Part shown: piece after piece, positions 8,961 to 17,064 of the stretch
Layout: each line of letters starts with the position of its first letter
How positions within the stretch are numbered: the stretch's first letter is position 1
Source of the DNA: CAUZIZ01 sp965218775
GTDB lineage: Bacteria; Acidobacteriota; UBA6911; RPQK01; JAJDTT01
Direction of reading: 5' to 3'
Assembly: GCA_965218775.1 (NCBI GenBank)
Contig: CBDCLS010000003.1
Span: forward strand, 186,001-250,000
DNA length: 64,000 nucleotides
The notes under the pieces: model-generated
What the model saw: the letters and a program-made list of their open reading frames with translations, nothing else
The model's database searches: none
Told to the model about the DNA's origin: nothing
Translations under genes and position numbers: made by a program

Positions 8961-9842
8961 ATGAAAACCATCACACAGACTCTTTTCGGCTTGCTGCTGC
9001 TGAATCCGCTAGTCGGATCGGCCTCGGTCTTGCCCCAGCCTGAGAACTCGACAGAAGCAACAACGGCACCTGTTGGAAGACAGTGGCTGGGACCCGACGG
9101 CAAACCGCTGCCGTTCAAATCCGACGAAGAGATCATCGCCTTCATGAGCGAGGCCAAGGTTGTGTCTAAGAAGCACACCCCTCTGGGGGTCAATCGACCC
9201 TACCGTGTCTTGCTGGAGCGGGACGGCGTGAAGATGCAGGCGGTCTTCCGCAAGGTCAGCGTGAAGAAGAAATCTCTTCGTCTGGACGACGGCTCCGTTC
9301 AGTTGTTCTTTCGGGATGAGTGCCGTTTCGAGCTGGCGGCCTACCGACTGAGTCGAATGCTGGGGCTCGACAATGTTCCCCCGGTGGTGGAGCGAAAGCT
9401 CTTCAGCGAAAAGGGAACGCTGCAGGCCTGGTTGGAGGAGTCCATCACGGAAAAACAGCGCCGCGAAGAAAAGCGATCCCCAGAAAGCATGATCCGTTGG
9501 CTCCGCCAGACCCATACCATGGACATCTTCGACAACCTGATCTCGAACGACGATCGAAATCTGGGGAACATGCTCATCGATTCAGATTGGAAACTGTGGA
9601 TGATCGATCACACCCGAGCCTTTCGCCGCAACCGGGAGTTGGGCAATCCCGACAAGATAAAGTTCTGCCCCAAGGTTCTGTGGGAAAGGCTCCAGAAGCT
9701 GGATAAGGAGTTTCTACAAACCGAGATGAGCGGAATCCTGGTCCGGGCCGAACTCCAGGGCCTTCTTGAGCGGTGCGATCGCATGCTCGAGTTTCTGCAG
9801 AAGTTGATAGATCAGAGAGGTGAAGGTGCCGTGCTGTTCTAG
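8961..9842 (+). CDS. Exported kinase-fold protein (FAM20/HipA/PIK-like catalytic motifs), copy 1
   Basis: A 293-residue protein with a signal peptide (MKTITQTLFGLLLLNPLVGS). Its core reads NLISNDDRNLGNMLID (residues 193-207) then KLWMIDHTRAF (211-221). This resembles the catalytic loop (D-R-N-x-x-N) and metal-binding Asp segment (here DHT) of atypical kinases such as HipA, FAM20 and PI-kinase-like proteins. Candidate residues are D198, N203 and D216. A paralogue with the same motifs is at 14414-15289. The ATG at 8961 is chosen because it starts the signal peptide; the frame is open further upstream. Kinase activity is inferred from motifs only. A fragment of a PPP phosphatase gene follows directly. 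Confidence 0.6.
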   Translation: MKTITQTLFGLLLLNPLVGSASVLPQPENSTEATTAPVGRQWLGPDGKPLPFKSDEEIIAFMSEAKVVSKKHTPLGVNRPYRVLLERDGVKMQAVFRKVSVKKKSLRLDDGSVQLFFRDECRFELAAYRLSRMLGLDNVPPVVERKLFSEKGTLQAWLEESITEKQRREEKRSPESMIRWLRQTHTMDIFDNLISNDDRNLGNMLIDSDWKLWMIDHTRAFRRNRELGNPDKIKFCPKVLWERLQKLDKEFLQTEMSGILVRAELQGLLERCDRMLEFLQKLIDQRGEGAVLF

Positions 9843-10202
9843 GGGTGGTCTGCTTCCCAGCTCCCCTTCGGTTACTTCGAGCACCGCTTTGCCTTCGGTC
9901 CCAACGGTAAGTACGGCAACTGGATCTTCCGCCGCAATGCCGCTGTCCGGATCAACGACACGCTCTTTGTGCACGGCGGCATCAGTCCCAAATACGCTTC
10001 CAGGGCCATCAGCGAGATCAATCAGACGATCCGAGACGAATTGAGAGACTCGGTAAACGAGGAAAAATTGGAAGCAGGTATGGCGGCTGATCGACAGGGA
10101 CCGCTGTGGTACCAAGGGCTGGCACAGGGCGGGGAAAGTAGTCTGCAGGAGACAATCGAGGAACTGGAGGAGTCTTTGGTGCCTGCATCGAGTCAGCGTT
10201 GA
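9843..10202 (+). pseudogene. Remnant of a PPP-type phosphatase (internal part only)
   Basis: Directly after the kinase stop, in the same frame, lies LPFGYFEHRFAFGPNGKYGN and, further on, INDTLFVHGGISPKYASRAI. These match residues in the middle of the intact phosphatase at 13244-14407 (LGYFEHASSLGPDGKYGKW, LFLHGGISPKYAT). The metal-binding N-terminal motifs (GDIHGD, GDxxDRG, GNHE) and the C-terminal third are missing. The fragment has no good start codon and ends at a TGA at 10200-10202. It shows that this locus once had the same kinase-phosphatase order as the locus at 13-15 kb. Confidence 0.75.
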
Positions 10203-10343
10203 GCTTGCCGGGCTTGGTCGTGACCCTTCTGTTCAACGCGTAATCTTGACGACCGGGACAAACGCGGCCTCCCTCGAACCAGCCTAATTTTTGACTCCAA
10301 AAAGGAAGAGGACTAGGCTAGCAGTCAGGACACCACCTTGGAT

Positions 10344-10623
10344 CCTAAGTACACTGGAACGTAAATACGGCAACGTTTGCGGATGGGGCTTGTGAGGCGA
10401 GATCAAGGCAGGAGGAGGAAGACGATGCTTGGCCATCTTCGACGACGACCAACGCTGAGATCGTCCACAACCCCCATCTGCCCTACGGGTGGCGACGGGA
10501 CGCGTCGATTTCTTTGTCGCTCCTCCTCCAAGATACAAAGCATCGAGTTCGGCGTCGCTTCGCGATCTCGACCCGTCGCGCTCGCCACAAACGTTGCCGT
10601 ATTTACGTTCCAGTGTACTTAGG
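10344..10623. repeat. 280-bp palindromic element with perfect 36-bp terminal inverted repeats
   Basis: The arms 10344-10379 and 10588-10623 are perfect reverse complements over 36 bases and flank a 208-base core that is itself partly self-complementary. It has no convincing gene. The size and layout resemble a MITE or a large palindromic unit. It lies between the phosphatase remnant and the 10650 gene and may supply a terminator. Confidence 0.7.
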
Positions 10624-10649
10624 GTCGGGCCAGTAGAGGGGAGTTCATC

Positions 10650-11342
10650 ATGATACTTCAGCTTCAGACGAGGAGAAGCTCTGGAGGGCATAGGGGGACT
10701 CTCGTCATCTCGGTCCTGGCCATCGGCTTCGCTTCGACCTCTCCCTGCAACGGTGGCGAGCGACTGAACAGGAAAGAGGCCACCGAGATGATCTCGGCGT
10801 ACCAGGGTAGGGTCGAGAACTCCCGAGCCCTGTTCCCCGAGTCGGTGTCGGAGGCGCTGCCGCTGGACTCTCTGGGGCCGCGAATGGTCAGCAAGACCTG
10901 CCGCTCGGGATGGCAAATGGCCTACCAGACGCTCGTCGAAAAGGGATACCTCTCTTCCTTCGAAGAGAGGGGTCCACAGATCGGGATCGGAGCAGAAAGG
11001 GTCACAGCCAAGGGCAAAAAGTCGTTCAGCCGTTTCACTCCCCAGAGCTTCTATTGCACCGTCGCCATCATCTCGGATCTGAAGGATGGAGATGTGCGCG
11101 TGCTTTGGGTGAGACAGGAGTCGGGAAAAGACGAGGCTTTGGCCCCATTCGAGATGAGCGCTGCCGAGGCATTTTCCGTCCTCTGGCAAAACAGGGTTTT
11201 CGAGGCCGGCTGCGGAGGCGAAATCGACGAAGCGTTGATCGTCGATGAGAAGACCGTTCGCGGGCACGGTCACTTCAAACTCAATAAGGGTCGATGGCGA
11301 ATCGAAAAAATCGGGTTGGGCCCACATAGGTCCGAGGAGTGA
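10650..11342 (+). CDS. Secreted protein of unknown function
   Basis: A 230-residue protein with a basic start and a hydrophobic segment (GTLVISVLAIGFASTS), suggesting export. The mature part has Cys residues in SKTCRSGWQ, FYCTV and EAGCGGE, and no catalytic motif I recognise. It ends 18 bases before the FHA-GAF histidine kinase, so the two are probably co-transcribed and this protein could be its extracytoplasmic partner. That role is inference from position only. Confidence 0.55.
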   Translation: MILQLQTRRSSGGHRGTLVISVLAIGFASTSPCNGGERLNRKEATEMISAYQGRVENSRALFPESVSEALPLDSLGPRMVSKTCRSGWQMAYQTLVEKGYLSSFEERGPQIGIGAERVTAKGKKSFSRFTPQSFYCTVAIISDLKDGDVRVLWVRQESGKDEALAPFEMSAAEAFSVLWQNRVFEAGCGGEIDEALIVDEKTVRGHGHFKLNKGRWRIEKIGLGPHRSEE

Positions 11343-11360
11343 TCCAACGGGGAGGACGGC

Positions 11361-13091
11361 ATGGCACCCCCATACCTGAAATGGGTTGACTCGCTGGGCG
11401 AGGAGCAGACCTATCCTCTTCAGAAGGACGAGATCGTGGTGGGACGCAAGGCGGATGCCGATGTCGTTTTCTCCGATCCCTACGTCTCACGCGAGCACGT
11501 AAGACTCGTTCGCAGCGAAGGGGGTTACACTCTCGTCGATCTGAGTAGAGGAGGCACTTTTGTCAACGGGGAACGGATCAAGGAGCAGCAGGTGGGCTCC
11601 GGCGACAAAGTCTACCTTGGCCGACCCTCCACCGAGTTTGAATACCTCAACGAGGGCCAAGTCGAGCCTGGGACCCTTCCCCCCTCGGCGACCCTAGATC
11701 AGAATCGTTCGTTGGTGGACCTGGCGGCCGTACTGCCTCCTCAAATGGCCGAGTCCTCTGCACTGGAGAAGCTCTCCAGGATCCTCGATTTTCAGTATGA
11801 GTTTGGGAAAACGTTCTCTGCCGAGGGGACCTTCGAGGACCTGCTGGCCTCTGCGCTCGAGATCAGCGGAGCCGAACGGGGCTACATCCTCCTCAAGCAA
11901 GAGGAAAAGTTCGAGTATGTAGTCGGTCGAGACGGTGCCGGACGAAGCCTCCCCGAGTCCGAGTTTCAAGCCAGTGAAACGGTCGCTCTTGAAGCCGCAA
12001 ACCTGGGCGAGGCAAGGTTCATGACGGAGCGGATTTCGGACGAGTACGCCCAACAGGAGAGCATCGTCGCTCTGGGGCTGCGTTCACTTGCGTGCATGCC
12101 ACTGGAGTGGCTGCTACCAGATTCACCGACTCCCGAGGTACGCGGCATCCTCGACCTGGACAGCACCAAAAGCATGCACGCCCTGACCGGACTGGACCAG
12201 AAAATCCTGAGAAGGCTGGCGGCGGAGGCCAGCCACGTCTTCGAAAAACTGGAGATGATCAAGACCTTTCAGGAGCGAAGGAACCTGGAACTGGAGCTAG
12301 CGCTGAAACAGGAAACCCAGAAGAGGCTGGAACAGGAGCTTCAGGCAGCAGAGGAGCTACGCCGGGCCGAATCTCAGATCCTGTTGTCGGAGAATGCGGC
12401 CTCCATGGGTCGATTTGCAGCCGCCCTGAGCCATGAGCTCAACCAACCTATCGGAATCCTCGGGAGCACGCTTCAGACCTTCGCCACCATCGCTGAGAAG
12501 AGGAAGACCCTACCCGTTGAAGAACACCCAAGACTGGACCAGACCGAAGCGGAACTGAGAACAGGGGCACTCGAGTCCACCGGTCGCCTCAGCGAGATTG
12601 TCAAACGGATGCAACGATTCACCAACCTGGACCGCACCGAGATCATTCCGGTGGACCTGAACGCTCTCCTTCAGGATGTGGTGGACCTGTTCCAATCGGA
12701 GATCGGTGCCACCGCCTCCATAGAGGTCGGCTTCCAGTCTTTGCCCAACCTCTCGCTGCGCCCGCAGCAAATGAGTGCCGTTTTTTCTAACCTCCTGCAC
12801 AACGCAGTAGGTGGAATCGAGGAAAAGGGAAGGGTGGAGGTGACCACCCAGCAGCGCGATTCCCAAGTGGAGGTCACGATCCGGGATGACGGAAAGGGCC
12901 TATCCGAGGAAGAGGTAGCCCAGATCTTCGATCCAGCGTTCCGCGTCAAGGAAAGGCGTGTGGGAACTGGAAACTGGAGCCTCTTCTCATCCCGCAACCT
13001 CATCCGCGAGAATGGAGGCGACATCGTGATCGAGAGTACTCCCGGCCAGGGTACAGAGGTAAGGGTGACGCTGCCCGGTCCCGGACCGTAG
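11361..13091 (+). CDS. FHA-GAF sensor histidine kinase
   Basis: A 576-residue cytoplasmic protein. Residues about 24-92 are an FHA domain (G28, R29; S43-R44-E45-H46; N69-G70), which binds phosphothreonine peptides. Residues about 140-300 look like a GAF domain, followed by a charged coiled coil (305-345). The HisKA box is RFAAALSHELNQP with H358, then the N box (NLLHNAVGG), RDDGKGL and a C-terminal ATP lid. The glycine box is odd: GTGNWSLFSSRNL instead of the usual GTGLGL pattern. No transmembrane segment or response regulator gene is adjacent. The FHA domain suggests input from a Ser/Thr kinase. Confidence 0.85.
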   Translation: MAPPYLKWVDSLGEEQTYPLQKDEIVVGRKADADVVFSDPYVSREHVRLVRSEGGYTLVDLSRGGTFVNGERIKEQQVGSGDKVYLGRPSTEFEYLNEGQVEPGTLPPSATLDQNRSLVDLAAVLPPQMAESSALEKLSRILDFQYEFGKTFSAEGTFEDLLASALEISGAERGYILLKQEEKFEYVVGRDGAGRSLPESEFQASETVALEAANLGEARFMTERISDEYAQQESIVALGLRSLACMPLEWLLPDSPTPEVRGILDLDSTKSMHALTGLDQKILRRLAAEASHVFEKLEMIKTFQERRNLELELALKQETQKRLEQELQAAEELRRAESQILLSENAASMGRFAAALSHELNQPIGILGSTLQTFATIAEKRKTLPVEEHPRLDQTEAELRTGALESTGRLSEIVKRMQRFTNLDRTEIIPVDLNALLQDVVDLFQSEIGATASIEVGFQSLPNLSLRPQQMSAVFSNLLHNAVGGIEEKGRVEVTTQQRDSQVEVTIRDDGKGLSEEEVAQIFDPAFRVKERRVGTGNWSLFSSRNLIRENGGDIVIESTPGQGTEVRVTLPGPGP

Positions 13092-13094
13092 ACT

Positions 13095-13231
13095 CCAAGC
13101 ACCAAGATACAAGATACAAACAAATCTCAAATCCCAAGCATCAAGTCACAAACCAAAGCCGAACCACATGGGCTTTGGGATTTAGAATTTGGAATTTGGA
13201 ATTTGTTTGTATCTTGTATCTTGGTGCTTGG
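13095..13231. repeat. Heptameric-repeat hairpin with perfect 31-bp arms between convergent genes
   Basis: The arms 13095-13125 and 13201-13231 are perfect 31-base reverse complements built of 7-base units (CAAGCAC, CAAGATA, CAAGATA, CAAACAA). The 75-base loop carries more such units. It fills the gap between the convergent histidine kinase and phosphatase genes and could stop transcription from both sides. Confidence 0.75.
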
Positions 13232-13243
13232 AATCGTCTGGGG

Positions 13244-14407
13244 TTACGGTCCCGAGGGAAACTGCAGAGCGGCTTCGAGTACCCCGATGATGCCTAGCAG
13301 CGGGGATGGGCTTGGGTCGAGAACGGAAGCTTCCCGTAAATAGGACAGGAGCTCCTCACCGCCGCGCGTAGGCAACTCCAGCTTGTTTCCACGATGCAGG
13401 GCATAGGTCTTTCCGTTCTCGATCAACAAGCAGGCGAGACGGCCACCATAATATTTCGAGATCCCCACATCGATGGCCAGCACTCGTCCATCGAAGTAGG
13501 GCATGATGGCACCCGCCCGGGAGGTATGCCCGACCACGATTCTCTCTGCTTCGAAGTTTCTGAGAATGCTAGTGAGCTGAGCACTCATCGCCTCCTCATT
13601 CTCCGCCACCAGACCTCGGTACCAGAGAGGACCTTCGGGATCGACAATCATCGCCCCCTGGAGCATCAACCATCTGAAACCCAGCTTCAGCTCCTTACGG
13701 ACGTTCTCGTTGATCGCTCGAACCGAGAGCGTGGCATATTTTGGGCTGATACCCCCGTGAAGAAAGAGGATACCGTTGATCTTCACCACGGCATTGTGGC
13801 TTCGGATCCACTTCCCGTATTTTCCATCAGGACCCAAACTGGAAGCGTGCTCAAAGTACCCCAGTGGGTTTAACGACTCCCATTCCGAGCGAAAGGAGGC
13901 TTCTGCGACCGGAAGCTCGCCAGTCGCACTGGTCCGCTTGGCTTCCTCCACTGCCGCCTTGAAGTTGACCTCCCTCAGCCGCTTTGAATTCTTACCCCGA
14001 AAAGCCGCGAATTCCCCGGGGGTCACATACCGGAGATCCCCGTAGACGTTCATCGCTTCATGGTTCCCAATCAGAGCATGCACGTGTCCCCCGGCCTTCC
14101 GGGCTTCCTTTTCCAGCTTCCTCAGAAGGTCCATGACCTTACGCGAATCGGGTCCCCGGTCGGGAACATCGCCGGTTTGAACCAGGTGGGTCTTACCACC
14201 CGACCAGCGCTCCTCTTCGTCGATGAGTCCAGCCAATCGAAGCAGGATCAGGAACTGATCGTAGTCGCCGTGGATATCACCAATCGCAACGATGCGTTCT
14301 ACACCGGTCCAGACATCCTGCGCTCCGCGTCCGATCGCAGGGCTTACCGCTGGCAGCAGCAGAATGTTGAGAAAAACAAGTGTGCGGGTCCAGAGATACG
14401 ACATCAC
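13244..14407 (-). CDS. Exported PPP-type (Shewanella-like) metallophosphatase
   Basis: A 387-residue protein with an N-terminal hydrophobic segment (LVFLNILLLPAVSPAIG), so it is probably periplasmic. It carries the PPP signature motifs: GDIHGD (43-48), GDVPDRG (79-85) and GNHE (114-117), then HGG and GHTS further on, which supply the two-metal site. Spacing and insertions resemble Shewanella-like bacterial PPP phosphatases, which remove phosphate from Ser/Thr or Tyr in proteins. It starts 6 bases after the stop of the exported kinase-fold gene, so the two are surely co-expressed. A natural reading is that it reverses that kinase's action; this is inference. Confidence 0.8.
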   Translation of the reverse strand: MMSYLWTRTLVFLNILLLPAVSPAIGRGAQDVWTGVERIVAIGDIHGDYDQFLILLRLAGLIDEEERWSGGKTHLVQTGDVPDRGPDSRKVMDLLRKLEKEARKAGGHVHALIGNHEAMNVYGDLRYVTPGEFAAFRGKNSKRLREVNFKAAVEEAKRTSATGELPVAEASFRSEWESLNPLGYFEHASSLGPDGKYGKWIRSHNAVVKINGILFLHGGISPKYATLSVRAINENVRKELKLGFRWLMLQGAMIVDPEGPLWYRGLVAENEEAMSAQLTSILRNFEAERIVVGHTSRAGAIMPYFDGRVLAIDVGISKYYGGRLACLLIENGKTYALHRGNKLELPTRGGEELLSYLREASVLDPSPSPLLGIIGVLEAALQFPSGP

Positions 14408-14413
14408 TATCCG

Positions 14414-15289
14414 TCAATTAGCTGTAAAAAGCGCCACCTTGTCACCCTTTTGATCAATGATATCCTGAATGAGTTCGACCAGTCGCCTCTTGCGTTCGAT
14501 CAAAGCCTGGATTTCAGGAGGCCGCAGATACGGCCGAAGCGTCTTCCGCAGCTCATTCACCTTGAGGCTTCTCAGTCTCTTCCAAAGCATTTTCTCACAA
14601 GACTCCACAGCGCCTGGATAGGGAAGTTCCTCGTCGGCTCGAAAGGCACGCGTATGATCGATCATCCATACTTTACCGTCGGGGCCGTGCAGGATGTTTC
14701 CGCTGTTTCGGTCATCGTTGAAGATCAGGTTGTCGAAGATCAGGATGATCTGTCCTTGTCGCTCCAGGCGCAACTTATCTCGAGCTAGAGAAGCTCTCTT
14801 TTTTCGCTCCTTTTCTGTTTTGGCACCTTCGATCCAGACTTGCAGCGTTCCCAATTTCCCTCGCACTTTTCGCTCCACAACCGGCGGCACGAGGTCCAGA
14901 CCCAGCAATCGATTCAGCTCATAGGCCGCACACTCGAAGATGCAGTCGTCACGAAGCGGCCTGGGGTTCCGACCAGACCGAGACACCTGCTCCTCTCTGA
15001 CATCACGAAAGATAGCGTGGACACGCAGACCGTCCTTCTGCACCAGCACTTTGCGCGCTCCGGTAATCCCCTCTTCGACTTTACCCAGAACCGTAACAGG
15101 TCCAGTACGAAGCAAATCCAATAGCTCCTTGTCCTGCCGGAAGGGAAGAGGCTGGCCGCTGGCGTCCCGATACTGGCTCGAAGCGCTGTCTGGGGAGGCT
15201 TGGACGATACTGGAAGACTCTGGCACCTGGCCAGGACTGGACTCCACGATACAGAAAAGCAAACCCACCACAGCAACGTGTCTATACAT
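14414..15289 (-). CDS. Exported kinase-fold protein (FAM20/HipA/PIK-like catalytic motifs), copy 2
   Basis: A 291-residue paralogue of the protein at 8961. It has a short signal-like start (MYRHVAVVGLLFCIVESSPG), then DNLIFNDDRNSGNILHGPDG (residues 186-205) and KVWMIDHTRAF, with D193, N198 and D211 as candidate catalytic and metal residues. ECAAYELNRLLGLDLVPPVV aligns with ELAAYRLSRMLGLDNVPPVV of the other copy. Its start overlaps the end of the TauD-like gene by 8 bases and the phosphatase follows 6 bases after its stop, so three genes are tightly coupled. Substrate and nucleotide are unknown; a lipid, glycan or protein kinase are all possible. Confidence 0.6.
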   Translation of the reverse strand: MYRHVAVVGLLFCIVESSPGQVPESSSIVQASPDSASSQYRDASGQPLPFRQDKELLDLLRTGPVTVLGKVEEGITGARKVLVQKDGLRVHAIFRDVREEQVSRSGRNPRPLRDDCIFECAAYELNRLLGLDLVPPVVERKVRGKLGTLQVWIEGAKTEKERKKRASLARDKLRLERQGQIILIFDNLIFNDDRNSGNILHGPDGKVWMIDHTRAFRADEELPYPGAVESCEKMLWKRLRSLKVNELRKTLRPYLRPPEIQALIERKRRLVELIQDIIDQKGDKVALFTAN

Positions 15290-16199
15290 CGCTGTCTACC
15301 GCCAGGATGGGATCGCCCTCGACGCACCTGGAAGGAGTGCCATCGACACCTATTGGGACCTCGCCGACCAGCGTGACCCGGTAGAACTGCCGCTCGAAGT
15401 CGGAGTGGAAGATATCGGTGGGCGGAAGATGGGCGGTGGCTCGGTTATCCCAGAATGCAATACTGCCCGGTTCCCACTTGAACCGGACCGTGTATTCTGG
15501 GCGAATCACGTGTTCCCAAAGCAACTCGAGCAGTCGCTGGCTCTCCCGGGGGGTCAATTCCACAATCGACGTGAGGAACCCGGGGCTCACATAGAGCAGG
15601 CGCTCCCCAGTCTCGGGATGCACCGTGACCAGGGGATGTTCGCTGATGAGCGGTCTTTGGCGCAGCTGCTGATCATACTTTTCGGTGGTGTGTTCACCTG
15701 GAGGGTTGAAGCGGTGAACACCACGCAGCCCGTCCACGAAACAACGCAGTGTTGGGGACAGCCCCTCATAGGCGGCCGCGAGGTTGGTGAACTGGGTATC
15801 GCCTCCGTAGGGGGGAACCTCCACGCCCCTCAGGATCGAAGCGGCGGGCGGGTTGTGTGCGGCCGTAATGTCACTGTGCCAACCGGTCCAGGGCAGCACC
15901 AGGGGTTGGCCCTTGAAGCGCTCCGTACCGCGATGCTTGGCAACAGAGTAGATCTCTGGATAGTCTTCAAGGTGTCCAAAGACCGCATGCCCGACTGTCA
16001 ACTCCCCAAATTGTCGGGCAAAGGCAATGTGCTGGCGATGATCGAGATTTTGTTCACGGAAGAAGATGACTTTCCACTGCAGGAAGGCATCCCGAATCTC
16101 CTGGACCACGATGGGAGGGAGAGGGCGGGTAAGGTCGACGCCACCAATTTCGGCACCGATAAGAATGGAGAGAGGCCGTACCTCGATCGTGTCAGGCAA
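15282..16199 (-). CDS. TauD/TfdA-family 2-oxoglutarate dioxygenase
   Basis: A 305-residue cytoplasmic protein with the TauD-type facial triad: H108 and D110 (TGWHSD) and H257 (NRATAHLPPTD), with R274 in QFYRVTL as the 2-oxoglutarate-binding Arg. EIGGVDLTRPL near the N-terminus is typical of the family. Members hydroxylate taurine, alkylsulfonates, aryloxyacetates or other small acids. It is first in a three-gene unit and overlaps the exported kinase-fold gene by 8 bases; no functional link between them is known to me. Confidence 0.85.
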   Translation of the reverse strand: MPDTIEVRPLSILIGAEIGGVDLTRPLPPIVVQEIRDAFLQWKVIFFREQNLDHRQHIAFARQFGELTVGHAVFGHLEDYPEIYSVAKHRGTERFKGQPLVLPWTGWHSDITAAHNPPAASILRGVEVPPYGGDTQFTNLAAAYEGLSPTLRCFVDGLRGVHRFNPPGEHTTEKYDQQLRQRPLISEHPLVTVHPETGERLLYVSPGFLTSIVELTPRESQRLLELLWEHVIRPEYTVRFKWEPGSIAFWDNRATAHLPPTDIFHSDFERQFYRVTLVGEVPIGVDGTPSRCVEGDPILAVDSDV

Positions 16200-16336
16200 T
16201 CTAGTTCCTCAGGGCTTGGGCTCGGAATTTAGCACCTTCATCCCACAACGGCAAGACCAGCCGCCCTCGCTCGTCCGTGTCGCCCGTCGCTATGGGTAGC
16301 ATTCGCTGCACCCAACGTTCCCCAAAAGGGATGAAC

Positions 16337-16425
16337 TGCCAGCATGACCAAGCCAAGTCCGGCAGAGCCGCGAACGACTTGACTTGTTAGCGATATGAGT
16401 CCAGGTTCCGAGGAGAGAGCTGGAC
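16337..16425. repeat. 89-bp dispersed repeat, copy 1 (copy 2 at 34988-35076)
   Basis: This block shares about 85% identity by eye with 34988-35076, including an identical AGAGCCGCGAACGACTTGA core and CCGAGGAGAGAGCTGGAC. Both copies are followed within 100 bases by an AAGTTTCTTTC module. No reading frame is shared, so it is a noncoding dispersed repeat. Confidence 0.65.
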
Positions 16426-16531
16426 AACAGCAGGATTGACCACAATCCCGGACCAAAGTTTCTTTCAAGTGCGGCCAGCGCTTTTGGCGGTGGGACTGAC
16501 CTGGAACGTCACCGCTGCGCCCGACTTCGGA

Positions 16532-16770
16532 GTTCGCATGTTCGGTGTTCTGCGGTTTGTGATTTAGCCTTTCTCCTTGGTTCTGGAGGAGGCAACCGAT
16601 GAATGCTGAACCGCAGAATATCGAACAAGCGAATTTCGAAGGCTAAGGAAGACGTTCGGCGTTCGCATGTTCGGTGTTCTACGGTTTGTGATTTAGCCTT
16701 TTTCCTTGCTCTGGAGAAGGCAACCGATAAGCGCTAAACCGCAGAATATCGAACAAGCGAATTTCGAAGG
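16532..16770. repeat. Two tandem ~110-bp palindromic repeats
   Basis: Copies at 16532-16642 and 16661-16770 are close to identical. Each begins GTTCGCATGTTCGGTGTTCT and ends with a near reverse complement (CCGCAGAATATCGAACAAGC), so each can fold into a long hairpin. The units again have 7-base periodicity (TTCGGTG, TTCTGCG). The surrounding 16200-17064 stretch has no convincing gene. Confidence 0.7.
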
Positions 16771-17064
16771 ATTCGGGCAATCACTGCCGTCTGTTGGTGC
16801 CAAAGTTTCTTTCTCGAATGGGGCAGCACCGCTGGTGGGACTGCCCTGGAAAATGCGACAAGGGGCGACTAGTGCAGCTCGCCATAAGTTCTGAGCCAGG
16901 GGACAGTAGTCAATCGTTGTCACTGGCTAGGCGTCGCGAGCGAGTCATATCGGGCTATATGTCGAGTCGAGCGCAACAACGCCAGCGGCGACGAGGGGCT
17001 GCTGAACCCTGGTTCAAAACTTGTGGCGCGCTGCACTAGAGTACATTCGAGGAGGCTTCGATTC

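Noticed and set aside
10284..11327. 347-codon minus-strand frame
   Set aside because: It is antisense to the secreted protein at 10650-11342 and crosses the palindromic element; the composition is Arg/Ser/Pro-rich without motifs.
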